DNA from: Pseudomonadota bacterium
GTDB lineage: Bacteria; Pseudomonadota; Gammaproteobacteria; Acidiferrobacterales; UBA6901
Length of the DNA: 22,689 nucleotides
NCBI GenBank assembly: GCA_021785795.1
Contig: JAJYEK010000051.1
Coordinates: 1 to 22,689 of the forward strand
Direction of reading: 5' to 3'
This document shows, one piece after another, positions 1 through 8,148 of the stretch (its first letter is position 1; each line of letters begins with the position of its first letter). The notes under the pieces are model-generated. The model saw only the letters and a list, made by a program, of their open reading frames with translations, was not told where the DNA came from and did no database searches. Position numbers and translations under genes: made by a program.

Positions 1-1
1 A

Positions 2-724
2 GCCGACGAACTATCCCATAGCGATGTTTACGGTGGCGCGAAAGATCTGTACGGCGATGACATGCCGGATATCCCGCCCGGCACCTATGATCCGGACGGG
101 GGTGATGGCGTGGGCACAGGTGCCGGAGGTGGTGGCCAAGGGCGCACTGGCACGGGGACTTCGCGCGGCGGTGGCCAGGGCAATGGGGGTGGTCACGGTG
201 GCTCAGGCGGCCACGGCACCCCCGGAGACAAAGGCGGTGGCAAAGGCGGCGGGCAAAGAAAGAGGACACCCGGCCACGCAGGGGGGCGACCATTCATTTC
301 CTATGTTGGCGCGCATCCGGACGACAATGGCCCAGACCCCGATGGCCTCGATCAAGCGGTGCGAATGCAGATCGAAAGGCGCGCTATCGACCTGATCATT
401 AGTCGTGAGCCGACGTTGTGCCGCACTCCGGAAGGCAACCCGGGTTTTGACCTCTTCGAGGCCGACAGTGGTGGCAAGCAGATTCGATGGGTTGAAGTGA
501 AGTCGATGGCGGGCACCCTGGAAGATCGCCCCGTGGGGCTGTCACACACGCAATTCGACTGCGCGCGCGAAAAGGGCGATGCGTACTGGTTGTACGTGGT
601 CGAGCACGCAATCGATCCGGCACAAGCCCGCGTGCTGAGAATCCAGAACCCCGTCGGCCACGCCCGGACGTACACGTTCGACCACGGCTGGAGCGAGATC
701 GCTCGAACTGATCCGCCTTGTTGA
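2..724 (+). CDS. C-terminal part of a DUF3883-domain protein (start lies off the left edge)
   Basis: The frame is open from the first bases with no stop before the internal ATG at 62, so the gene very likely begins outside the window and this is its C-terminus. Numbered from that ATG, residues about 14-65 are a low-complexity Gly/His/Lys-rich linker. A compact domain follows with a nuclease-like pattern: D130 in GFDLFEAD, then a WVEVKS strand with E145 and K147, then a Q-rich helix and GDAYWLYVV. The D-(x)14-ExK spacing and the aromatic strand after it are typical of DUF3883, a PD-(D/E)xK-like domain often found at the C-terminus of large ATPases or helicases in restriction and defence loci. 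The partner domain cannot be seen, so function is inferred from the family only. TGA at 722-724 ends the gene; no terminator is obvious. Confidence 0.75.
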   Translation, partial: ADELSHSDVYGGAKDLYGDDMPDIPPGTYDPDGGDGVGTGAGGGGQGRTGTGTSRGGGQGNGGGHGGSGGHGTPGDKGGGKGGGQRKRTPGHAGGRPFISYVGAHPDDNGPDPDGLDQAVRMQIERRAIDLIISREPTLCRTPEGNPGFDLFEADSGGKQIRWVEVKSMAGTLEDRPVGLSHTQFDCAREKGDAYWLYVVEHAIDPAQARVLRIQNPVGHARTYTFDHGWSEIARTDPPC

Positions 725-902
725 TGTACCACTCGGCCACATTCGATCGAACTCACGCCCTCAAAGCCAAGGCGTTACTATCTGCCCCGTGCGGGCGCTG
801 AATACGGCTCCGGTACGAGGATCATCACCTTCCATGATCGAAGGCGCCGCCTTAATCTGGAACTCCAGACCTCCCGAAAGCCTGTCTTCTAGCGCTCCCA
901 CG

Positions 903-1115
903 TCATGAGAAATTCCCCCTGATATTGCTCTTCGCAAGCTTGAAATTCAGCAGACGGTTGCGCGGCGTCCGGTAGAGCAGCTTGCTCTTCCGCTTCGCCA
1001 GGCGACCGTGGGAAGTCTCCAGTGCGGAATCTTCCGTCGAAGCGATCAACTCCGGGTCGCGGGATGGCAGCGCCGGCGTATCCTCAATAACCGGGCGCCT
1101 CCTGCCTGATCGCAA
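903..1115 (-). pseudogene. N-terminal relic resembling a DUF4011-family SF1 helicase (Hhe-like)
   Basis: This is a 70-codon minus-strand frame. Its C-terminal third contains KLLYRTPRNRLLNFKLAKS, which closely matches what I remember of the opening motif of DUF4011 helicases (KLLDLTxRNRLLNFxxxK). These are very large proteins, and the family includes the antiphage protein Hhe. Here the frame stops about a dozen residues after the motif, and no helicase motifs lie downstream on the minus strand (positions below 903). Only a decayed stump remains. No good ribosome-binding site is visible and the first codon would be TTG. The motif match is seen in the sequence; the family assignment is from memory, and chance resemblance in a short peptide cannot be excluded. 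Confidence 0.4.
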
Positions 1116-1854
1116 CCACGGATCCTTGCGCTCCTGAGCGGGATGGCAACGCGCAAACCTGAAATTCCTGAGCGCGGCGAATATCCACGGCGTAATTCTC
1201 CGCTATGGGGGCGGCCTTATCGTGGCCACCCGGTCTTTTTGCAGGTGTGCATTTGCACCGCGAGCCCGCGCGGTTGCGCTACAGACTGACATCTTTGTGC
1301 CGACGACGGAAAAGCTGGGTGCTCCCACCGCACGTCCGCGTGCGTATGGTGCGTCCCACGATGTACCGATGTCTGCCCGCGACAGACCACAGATGACGCC
1401 TTTTTTCGACCCGCGATCCACGATACGCCGCCCACTACAGACACTGCCAGTGGCGGAACCCCGGAAACGTACGTAAGCTGTTCGTGGAATCGCATCAAAA
1501 GACAAGGGCTTTTCCGCAATATCAAAAAGCTTTTTTGAAGAACGGCTGTCCTTAAATTAGTTGGATCACCCGCGACCCGCGGTCTCTCCGCTCACACAGA
1601 CTGGCATTACGAACGACTGCTTTCCGGTGGACAGCGCACCGATATTGTCTCCCGGAAGGACGTGCACGGCCCCTTATTCGAATCAAGAATGACAATATTT
1701 CGCAGCATGCCATATAGCGCGAAACAAACCAGACAAAACTGTCACGCCGCGTTTCTCGTACTCCTGTCGCGCACCTTCGACTTGCGTTTTTCCAAAAATC
1801 GATAGGCTGATCACACCGCCGCGACATGCAGCGACCAGTCACTCGATTCAAAAC
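1116..1854. other. Gene-poor stretch
   Basis: About 740 bp in which no frame on either strand looks like a protein and no frame has a convincing ribosome-binding site. No tRNA-like fold or strong terminator was recognised. The bases just before 1866 supply the ribosome-binding site of the next gene. It may be decayed sequence linked to the helicase relic on its left. Confidence 0.5.
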
Positions 1855-1865
1855 AGGAGGCATGA

Positions 1866-2417
1866 ATGCACTTCCGGATCTGGACACTCAATTTCACATT
1901 TGAAACCACGGAGAGTGGACCCGGGCACCTGACAAGCGTTGGCATCGGCGTACACGCACTCACGACCCCGGATGCCGCCACCCAGCGCACATGGTGCGAA
2001 GAGACACTGGCGGCGCTGGAAGCGCTTCTCGACGGCTTGTTCTTGCAACCCGGCCAGACAGAGGAGACAAAGGCAGCCGACCTTGTCCGCGCTGGGCAAA
2101 AGGACACACGTTTCTACGAAGAAGCCCGCGACAGGACGGTAAGATTCACCTACAAAGGACAGATCCCGGAGGACTCAGGTATCTCCGAGGCCGAAGCATC
2201 TCTTTTCCTGGTACTAAGCCCCGCAAAGGCGGACATGTCTATGGGTGGCCGGCTGGACGGCTCCGGGCCCACCGCCTTCAACACAGCACTTCTTGAACGC
2301 ATCACCGCCCTGCCAGACGTCGTCTGGGACGACAACGCGAGGACGGCGCTTGCGCGGCTGCGCACCCTGCTGGCCCACGGGCCCAGCGGACGGGCAAACT
2401 TTTTCTCGCCGCTTTAG
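1866..2417 (+). CDS. Hypothetical protein, 183 aa
   Basis: A strong AGGAGG at 1855-1860 lies 5 nt before ATG 1866. A nearer ATG at 1862 is out of frame, so 1866 is the start. The product is soluble, with no signal peptide or membrane segment. It begins with a beta-rich stretch (FRIWTLNFTFETTESG), followed by a helix containing RTWCEETLAALEALLDGLFL, a central acidic region, and a C-terminal helix rich in Ala/Leu/Arg. I do not recognise the family. The next gene starts 138 bp downstream on the same strand, with a GC-rich hairpin between them, so the two are probably not tightly coupled. Confidence 0.75.
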   Translation: MHFRIWTLNFTFETTESGPGHLTSVGIGVHALTTPDAATQRTWCEETLAALEALLDGLFLQPGQTEETKAADLVRAGQKDTRFYEEARDRTVRFTYKGQIPEDSGISEAEASLFLVLSPAKADMSMGGRLDGSGPTAFNTALLERITALPDVVWDDNARTALARLRTLLAHGPSGRANFFSPL

Positions 2418-2505
2418 GGATCTGGGATGGTGCGCAGGCGTCGATGGGGAACCTTCCATCATCGGCGCCGCCCACCGGCCGCCTCCATGGTCTTACCACC
2501 CTCCT

Positions 2506-2523
2506 AGGCGGCCACGGCCGCCT
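2506..2523 (+). terminator. GC-rich hairpin between two orphan genes
   Basis: AGGCGGC at 2506-2512 pairs with GCCGCCT at 2517-2523 around a 4-nt CACG loop. It lies downstream of the 1866-2417 gene. No clear T-run follows, so this is either a weak terminator or only a stable hairpin. Confidence 0.3.
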
Positions 2524-2555
2524 TATAGCGATACCAAAACTTAAGGAGTCATCTC

Positions 2556-2849
2556 ATGCCCACACGCATCCTCCTTTTAGATGCCGGCCTCATTTTCGCC
2601 GTGACAATGCTGCCCGCATTCCTGGCCGCCGTACGCCGGCGGCATGTTTTCAGGAGTCCGCAGGCCACGGCGTGGCGCCTCTTCGCCGCCTTCCTGCTGG
2701 AACCTCTTGTCATGATGGGGATGTTCCTTGCGGCGCTGGCCGCGGGCTCGTCCTTCCTGGCCCTCTTTGCCGTGATGATCATCGGTGTGATCATCCTTTA
2801 CGCGATCGACGGGACGGTTGAGGCCGCGCGAACACGTCTTGGATATTGA
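2556..2849 (+). CDS. Small integral membrane protein, 97 aa
   Basis: AAGGAG at 2543-2548 lies 7 nt before ATG 2556, a clear start. The protein has an N-terminal hydrophobic helix (about residues 5-25), a basic loop (RRRHVFRSPQ), then two hydrophobic helices (about 42-65 and 67-86) containing LLEPLVMMGMFLAALAAG and ALFAVMIIGVIIL. It therefore looks like a three-helix inner-membrane protein with no soluble domain. No family is recognised and the neighbours give no functional hint. Confidence 0.7.
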   Translation: MPTRILLLDAGLIFAVTMLPAFLAAVRRRHVFRSPQATAWRLFAAFLLEPLVMMGMFLAALAAGSSFLALFAVMIIGVIILYAIDGTVEAARTRLGY

Positions 2850-3196
2850 GATCGCCCGCAGCGCAATCCCGATCCGGCCGCGCCGGGATTCCGCTGTGCG
2901 GATCGGTCGCCCATGGAAGACCCATAATGATCAGAAAAGTGGTCGCCCTCATAGATCACGATCACCTGGAACATTTGCGTCGGTGGCGCAAGACCGCGCA
3001 CCTCGGGAACTGGCGGCGGCAAGATCGTACCGGGCCGCACCCGTCCTCCCACAAGACATGCGGCGCCAGGGCTATTGGGCGTGAAACGCGGCCACCTTTC
3101 GTCTCGTGGCCACCCGATGCGTGTCGGCCGCTTTGGGGACAGAAGCGGGTTCCGTGCCCCTATCCTCTTGCGACCGCTGATGTATCCTGATCGTCC
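2850..3196 (+). other. Gap without a convincing gene
   Basis: A plus-strand frame beginning at ATG 2927 (MIRKVVALIDHDHLEHLRRW) looks protein-like for about 30 codons, then turns to composition typical of non-coding GC-rich DNA, and it lacks a ribosome-binding site. It could be a gene fragment. Very long minus-strand frames across here are antisense shadows. Confidence 0.4.
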
Positions 3197-3448
3197 ATGA
3201 GCGCGCGACAGCTGTTCCTGCCGAATGCGGCCATGGGCCGCATTCGGCTGACCAGGACCGCTCTCACCCGCTACCGTGAGCGGTGTCCCAAGGCGGGGTT
3301 TGATATCCACGGGATCACGACCATGGCGCAGCTCGCGGCGGCCGTGGATGCACGCTTTGCCCAGGAGATGGCGGCACCGGCCCGAGAGACACGAGACACG
3401 GATCCTCTGGTGGACGCCATCCCGGCCGGTCTGCCCGGATGGGATTAG
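3197..3448 (+). CDS. Small hypothetical protein, 83 aa
   Basis: ATG 3197 opens an 83-codon frame with helical, Arg-rich character: LTRTALTRYRERCPKAGFD, then GITTMAQLAAAVDARFAQEM. There is no good ribosome-binding site before 3197. An alternative in-frame start is ATG 3233 (codon 13), which sits in the loop of a perfect 12-bp inverted repeat at 3221-3247. No family is recognised. The T-x-x-A-x-x-R-Y-x-x-R spacing recalls small orphan or DNA-binding proteins, but this is only an impression. Confidence 0.5.
   Translation: MSARQLFLPNAAMGRIRLTRTALTRYRERCPKAGFDIHGITTMAQLAAAVDARFAQEMAAPARETRDTDPLVDAIPAGLPGWD
3221..3247. repeat. Perfect 12-bp inverted repeat with a 3-nt loop, inside a coding region
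   Basis: CCGAATGCGGCC (3221-3232) is the exact reverse complement of GGCCGCATTCGG (3236-3247). The loop is ATG, an in-frame possible start codon of the gene that begins at 3197. Confidence 0.9.
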
Positions 3449-3620
3449 GATAGCGCTCCACCCGCACGGGCCTGAGTAATGCGCTACCGACGCCCGCAGA
3501 GTGTCCAGACGATTTTCTCGGCCACTCGATTCTTCAAAAAGGCCTTCATGCGACACGGAAGACCCGGCCGTCTGACACGGAGGCATAGTCTGGATATGCT
3601 GTCGCCAAACGGAGGTGTGT

Positions 3621-3903
3621 ATGCGCAAAGGTCTGTTGATCCCGTTCCGTGGCCCCAATGCCCCCCTTCGGCGTGCGTCACGAGACACTGAAAAGAATTG
3701 CCAAGAAGCTCGGCGTCTCCGAGACCAAGGCCGCACACACCGCCATCGGCCGCCTGTACAGAGACCTCTTCGAGGAAGGCAGCGATTTCGATTTTCCAAG
3801 CGATGCCACTCTCCGGCAGATCGACAGAAGCGGCGAAGATCACGGGGCTGTCGTGTCCCAGCGCGACCTGTCGGGTTCTTTTGACGATCCCCCGGACGCA
3901 TGA
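3621..3903 (+). CDS. Small hypothetical protein with an apparent frameshift at a C6 run
   Basis: GGAGG at 3611-3615 sits 5 nt before ATG 3621, an ideal start, but that frame (MRKGLLIPFRGPNAP) soon turns unprotein-like. The convincing protein lies in the adjacent frame, FGVRHETLKRIAKKLGV followed by SETKAAHTAIGRLYRDLFEE, and ends at 3903. The two frames meet at six C's (3661-3666); removing one C would give one continuous protein of about 93 residues. Otherwise translation would have to start at GTG 3649 or ATG 3658, neither with a ribosome-binding site. The helical stretch resembles a small DNA-binding or antitoxin-like fold, but no family is recognised. It is either a sequencing error, a real mutation or phase-variable. 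Confidence 0.55.
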
Positions 3904-4012
3904 CGCCATGGGACCTGGCGGCTTCCCCCAGGAAAACCGCCATGGAATTCTTCCCGGTTCTCACCGCCGCGCACTTCGTCCAAGGTGTACTCTGGAGACC
4001 ACGAGGTGCGCC

Positions 4013-4399
4013 ATGCCTGTACCCCTTCTGCTCTTGTCCGATGAGGCGACCGGATGGGTGTATGTCCTGAGCCGCTGCATGGCGCAGGCATGCCGGCTGC
4101 GTGCCTTGAGCGTTGTACCCGGCGATCCCCTCGAATGGCGGACCGTGTCCCTCGGACAGCTCCGGCGCGGTCTTGCCTGCGGCCGCTGGCGCCTTCTGGT
4201 ACCTGCACACCCGATGCAAGCGCGTTGTGATCGGGCGCCGTGGCCGTCGACGCACCGCACGCACGCCGTCCGTCGCACCCCACACATCCCGGCCGCGCGG
4301 TGCGCGCAGACCGTGGGGATGCGAGCGGACCTTGCGTTCAGGCGGGGCCGTGCCACAATGCCGGAATTCCAGATCCCCAACGAAGGGAGGCATGTGCCC
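4013..4399 (+). CDS. Possible N-terminal extension or separate small gene, doubtful
   Basis: ATG 4013 has a modest GAGGTG upstream (4003-4008) and opens a frame that looks coding for about 65 codons (MPVPLLLLSDEATGWVYVLS, then CRLRALSVVPGDPLEWRTV). It then becomes Arg/His/Pro-rich in a way typical of non-coding sequence. The frame has no stop before 4660, so it formally runs into the gene at 4400. I think this is a separate, probably damaged gene whose true stop was lost by frameshift, rather than a real extension. Confidence 0.3.
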
Positions 4400-4660
4400 A
4401 TGCTGAAGGATGTGACAACAAGCAAGACCTATGAAACGAAGCGGGAAGCGGAAGAAAGGGCCAATCCACCCGAGACAGCGTACCAAAGGGAAATGCGCGA
4501 AATCTTTGAGGCGCTTCCGGATACACCAGAGACAGACGGGTTCATCGACTCGTTCATCGAGTTTTGCGAACGGGACGGCAAAATGACAAAAGACGAGATA
4601 AACCAATCAATCGTCCGCCACACCTGCGAACGGATGGGTGGCCCCAAGCGGATCAAGTGA
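4400..4660 (+). CDS. Small acidic/basic hypothetical protein, 86 aa
   Basis: GGGAGG at 4385-4390 lies 9 nt before ATG 4400, with an in-frame GTG 4394 as the alternative. The product is hydrophilic and helical: an N-terminal KTYETKREAEERANPPETAY segment, a middle REMREIFEALPDTPETDGF and a C-terminal FIEFCERDGKMTKDEINQ, ending basic (GGPKRIK). It has no signal peptide or membrane helix. Codon and residue use look normal, unlike the frame just upstream. The family is not recognised. Confidence 0.65.
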   Translation: MLKDVTTSKTYETKREAEERANPPETAYQREMREIFEALPDTPETDGFIDSFIEFCERDGKMTKDEINQSIVRHTCERMGGPKRIK

Positions 4661-4811
4661 CCATAGCCACCCCGTTATTGCCGGAATGATGCAGTTTGGT
4701 CTCTGCTGCAGGGGCTCTCCGGTACGTGCTGCACAGCCAGACGAGCCGCGGCATCGGCATCGCTGAACGTCCTGCGTTGCGCAGGCCGTCGATAACCCGA
4801 GGTACTGTCAG

Positions 4812-5465
4812 ATGCGCAATACCACACTCTGCGACCGTCTTGTGACGGCCAAGCGCGCACCAGGCTTCGCTCCCTGGATCTTCCGTCTGGCGGTTCCGAT
4901 CATGTTGACGCTCTCCGTTAGTCCGGCCCACGGCGCCGACACATTGCAGGGCAGATCCTTTACGAACAACAAAGAGGTTCGTTATACCTGCAGGAATCAC
5001 GCAATTGATATTCATCGGCTGAAATATGCCAACGCAACGGACGTTTCTGAATACAATGCCGATTGGCTGGGAACACGCGTGCCATGGAGACGCTCCTACA
5101 CGCCAGGGGAGCTCGGCGCGCCCCCGGTATGGGGTGGATGGCTTCAGCGCACGAGGCCGGTGATACGCACGTGTGCGTTGCGGTCCGGACTCTACGTTGT
5201 CAAGTTTGGGGCATGGTCGTGGGACTATGGTGAACATTGGCCAACGGTCACCGTTATGCATGACGGCAAGACAGTTCTTCCTACGACGGTTCTGGGCATG
5301 TGCCGCAAGGATCAGTTTGATGAGACTGGCATTTGCAGGCGGTTTGCGGTTCGTGTGTTTATGTTTGAATCGATTGACTCATTCCATCATGGCAAACCGA
5401 TCGGGGTCAGCAAGCCCCAGATTACGTTGTACAGAATCCGCAAGGAATTCCACGAGGCCAAATAG
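4812..5465 (+). CDS. Secreted hypothetical protein, 217 aa
   Basis: ATG 4812 follows a GAGG at 4799-4802. The N-terminus has a basic region, then a hydrophobic stretch (IFRLAVPIMLTLSV) ending SPAHGA before D, a plausible signal peptidase I site at about residues 41-42. A shorter start at Met31 would still keep part of the signal. The mature part is about 175 residues with several cysteines (CRNH, RTCAL, GMCRK, GICRR) that could form disulphides, consistent with periplasmic or extracellular location. It is rich in aromatic and basic residues. No family is recognised. It is convergent with the pseudogene at 5481-6331, with stops only about 15 bp apart. Confidence 0.7.
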   Translation: MRNTTLCDRLVTAKRAPGFAPWIFRLAVPIMLTLSVSPAHGADTLQGRSFTNNKEVRYTCRNHAIDIHRLKYANATDVSEYNADWLGTRVPWRRSYTPGELGAPPVWGGWLQRTRPVIRTCALRSGLYVVKFGAWSWDYGEHWPTVTVMHDGKTVLPTTVLGMCRKDQFDETGICRRFAVRVFMFESIDSFHHGKPIGVSKPQITLYRIRKEFHEAK

Positions 5466-5480
5466 GGGACATCATGACGC

Positions 5481-6331
5481 TTATTCCCCGCTCGGTATGC
5501 AGCGGATGTTGCATAACGGATAAAATTGATAGTGGTAGAAGTCGGTGCTGGATTCGAAGGAAGATACACCGATGCCACGGCCCGGAACGGATCTCGTCCA
5601 GGCCAACGACAAATACAGGAATCCCTTATGACCGACATCCTGGATGAGGTCCGTGATAGCCACCCCCATCCCGACATCGGGCCATTGTTAAACGCCTCGG
5701 CCATCCTCGGATGGGGTTTAGGAAGCATGTAGATCACGCTGTCTATGTAGCGACAGTAAGGATGCCGAGGGGGTGCGGGCACGATCTTTCCTCTTACGAC
5801 ATCCAGCGGAAAATTGTGCGTCAGAAGAATGAGGGTTTCATGGCGGCCATCACCCAGAAGATCGACCCGGGCGCGCCAGAGGAGCGGCTTGCCGGCCTCC
5901 CGCAAGGATTTGGTGTACTTCAGCCAGTAGTGCCACGCCGGGAGATTCTTTTTGACACAAGCCTTACTAGTGCACCCTATGTAGATCCTTTTGGCCAATT
6001 TCGGATCCCAGGCCATGGGCTTCCAGTCGGGACGGCGGAACCGGGGCTACTGGGGAGAAAGCCGCGGATTGTTACTCGCGAAGGGGACATCCCGGAATTG
6101 GTTGAAGTCGTCGACCAAGGTTTTGCAGACGAGGGCAGGCGGCCACGCGTTCGGCCCTACAATGATCGGGCGAGCGGCATATCGCCCCAAGATACGCGCG
6201 CGCGACGATGGAGGATGGGCGGACTGAGTCTTGGCCGAAACGGGCGCAAGACATGGGGCGAACACCATACCGACACATGCACCTGCAAGAGCTATCCAAA
6301 AAGCCATTCCCCTGACTTTCCGATTGCACAT
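5481..6331 (-). pseudogene. Secreted protein pseudogene: amber codon plus frameshift
   Basis: On the minus strand, GGGGAGGA sits 5 nt before an ATG at 6331, followed by a signal peptide (MAFWIALAGACVGMVFAPCL, cleavage likely after PVSA). The frame hits TAG at 6049-6047, but the same frame continues seamlessly as RFRRPDWKPMAWDPKLAKRI through ARVDLLGDGRHETLILLTHN to FNNGPMSGWG. At five G's (minus strand; plus C's 5663-5667) coding character moves to another frame, GVAITDLIQDVGHKGFLYLS, ending at 5481. The intact product would be about 280 residues. The LLGDGRHETL stretch recalls the calcium-binding-like loops (DxDGDGxxE) of secreted repeat proteins, but no family is certain. Two independent lesions suggest decay rather than sequencing error. 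Confidence 0.7.
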
Positions 6332-6642
6332 GACATCCTCCCCGTATAAATAATGGATCTGCCCCATTGCTTATATGAACCCCCGGTGTGTAGCGGTTCA
6401 GTGCGCAGAACCTATCCGGCAATGAGACATATTCCCTCTGAAAAGCGCGCCGCGCCGCATAGGGGGACACTCCCGCAATCGGCGCCCTCCACCCCATTTA
6501 CAGGCACTAGGCCTGTCCCTTTTTGGCGCGACCATTGTCATGTCCCAATCGGCCCTTGGGATGGGCTAGAATGCCATACGCGGGCTCCGCTTACTTTGCT
6601 GGTTCCCGAAAAATCACAACAACAATCCTGCGGGGAGACTCT

Positions 6643-6834
6643 ATGCGCCTTGTTTTAGCGATATTTCTGCCGTTCGTCCTCTTCTTCACCATTGGCCGCC
6701 CAGTGGCCGGCGTTATATGTCTGCTCCTGCAGCTGACGGTACTCGGATGGATACCGGCCGCATTTTGGGCGGTTTATTCTCTCAGCCGTTACGATACAGA
6801 TCAACGGATCGCCCGAGCCACCCTGCGCCCTTGA
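6643..6834 (+). CDS. Pmp3/YqaE-family (UPF0057) small membrane protein, 63 aa
   Basis: GGGGAG at 6632-6637 lies 5 nt before ATG 6643; the frame upstream of this ATG is not protein-like, so this is the start. The sequence has the two-helix layout of the Pmp3/YqaE family: MRLVLAIFLPFVLFFTIGRP, a Gly-rich turn, then ICLLLQLTVLGWIPAAFWAV, with the family's LxxLGWIPxxxxA signature in helix 2. The C-terminal tail (RYDTDQRIARATLRP) is longer and more polar than in minimal members. In other organisms these tiny proteolipids affect membrane potential and cation stress. Its role here is unknown. It is divergent from the pseudogene on its left. Confidence 0.75.
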   Translation: MRLVLAIFLPFVLFFTIGRPVAGVICLLLQLTVLGWIPAAFWAVYSLSRYDTDQRIARATLRP

Positions 6835-7336
6835 GTTTCCATGGCACCGGGAAACGACGGGTTTCTTTCATGAGCATGCGGTCATGTCTGCAGCCCTCGT
6901 TTTTCCGGCGTCGCGCCACGAGGGCAGCACGGTCTGCCCAAGCCACCCGCCGCGCGATGCTCATCTCTTTAGGGGCGCAGGTATTCTTTCAAGATGGGGG
7001 TGGGGCACGGATTGGCTGCAATCACGCCTTCTTGAACCGCCTGTCAACGCTCATATTTCACCCGCTGTACGCGTGACCCGGACATATTTATGTCCTGGGC
7101 TACTAGGCGCGGGCTTGCATCACACATCAGGCGTCATCCAGGCGTAGATGCGCACCCTTAACCGTACCAGTCGGCCGATCAGGGACAGGCGGTGTACGCC
7201 AGAGCGGCGGAACCCATAAGGCAGACATCCTTTTCAGAAGCCTCTGCCCCAAAAGCGGAAACCCCATTTGTGTTTGCCAATTCGTCTGGCATAGTGGCAC
7301 CAAAAATCAACGGGGATCCTGGATCAGGAGAGAGTC
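6835..7336. other. Gene-free stretch
   Basis: About 500 bp with only antisense or low-quality frames and no hairpin followed by a T-run. The last bases (AGGAGAG just before 7337) are the ribosome-binding site of the next gene. Confidence 0.45.
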
Positions 7337-8086
7337 ATGGATATCATTTGCCCGCTTTGCAATCACAACAGATCCGAACGCCTGGCCTTGACCTACGCGC
7401 GCGGCACCAGCCACTCCGTGTCCACGTCGGTCGGCGCCATGGCTGGCGGCGGCATCAGTCCCCTGACAGCCCTCTTGGGCTTTTTGTTCTTTCCGGTCAC
7501 GATCGGGCTTGGGGCGGCGGGCTTTGTTGGCATGGGCGTCATGCGGACCTGGACCCGGACCCAGACGGGGCTTGCGGCCGAATCCGCGCCACCCAAGCAG
7601 TTGTCGTGGCTGGCCATCAGTCTGATGACACTCGCATATATTGTTACAGCCCCGGTTGTCGGCATGCTTATACTCGCCTGGGAACAAAGTCACCTGTACC
7701 CGGCATCGGTCAGCCACGCCAAGCACATCACGTGGCACATGGTATTCACGCAGCATACAGGGGCCACCGTCACCATGCTTGTCTCCATGGCGGTCCTTCT
7801 GGCTCTCATCATCTGGGGCCTGGTCCTCGGGATCCGCGGCATGCTGCAACGGCGCAACGTCGACTGGGCCCGGCGCGAAGCGGGCTGGCAGAGGACCTTC
7901 CTTTGCAACCGCTGCGGTGCGAACTTTCTGGTGCCGGACTACGACCCCTATGGCGTGAACGTCGTGCGCTCCGATCGCATGGGCAAGGGCGAGTACCTGC
8001 CGCGAGCCGAAACGCGCCGTCAGCGGGAGACCGTCGAAGGCAAGGCTGCGCAGGATAACGTCCGGATGCGTGGCAAGCGGCGTTAA
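7337..8086 (+). CDS. Membrane protein with CxxC zinc-binding motifs at both ends, 249 aa
   Basis: AGGAGAG precedes ATG 7337. The N-terminus carries C5-P-L-C8, and C190-N-R-C193 lies after the membrane part. Together these could form one four-cysteine zinc site, or two half-ribbons. Between them are three hydrophobic regions: about residues 38-70 (ISPLTALLGFLFFPVTIGLG), 88-115 (LSWLAISLMTLAYIVTAPVV) and 145-170 (MLVSMAVLLALIIWGLVLGI). The C-terminus is a basic hydrophilic tail (EYLPRAETRRQRETVEGKAA). It is probably an inner-membrane protein with cytoplasmic zinc-binding ends. No named family is recognised. A terminator hairpin follows 24 bp after the stop. Confidence 0.75.
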   Translation: MDIICPLCNHNRSERLALTYARGTSHSVSTSVGAMAGGGISPLTALLGFLFFPVTIGLGAAGFVGMGVMRTWTRTQTGLAAESAPPKQLSWLAISLMTLAYIVTAPVVGMLILAWEQSHLYPASVSHAKHITWHMVFTQHTGATVTMLVSMAVLLALIIWGLVLGIRGMLQRRNVDWARREAGWQRTFLCNRCGANFLVPDYDPYGVNVVRSDRMGKGEYLPRAETRRQRETVEGKAAQDNVRMRGKRR

Positions 8087-8110
8087 ATCGCCCGGCCACA
8101 CCAGAATACA

Positions 8111-8148
8111 GAACGGCATGGGCGGGTGACGCCATGCCGTTCGCTTTT
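8111..8148 (+). terminator. Rho-independent terminator after the zinc-ribbon membrane protein
   Basis: GAACGGCATGG (8111-8121) pairs perfectly with CCATGCCGTTC (8132-8142) over a 10-nt loop, followed by GCTTTT. It starts 24 bp after the stop of the upstream gene. Confidence 0.7.

Noticed and set aside
2798..4606. 602-codon minus-strand open frame
   Set aside because: Arg/His/Pro/Gly-rich composition without domains or a ribosome-binding site, and it is antisense to better-supported plus-strand genes with Shine-Dalgarno sites; a GC-rich shadow frame.
4653..5261. 202-codon minus-strand frame opposite the secreted protein
   Set aside because: The plus strand has a signal peptide, ribosome-binding site and coherent protein, while the minus frame has no recognised motif.
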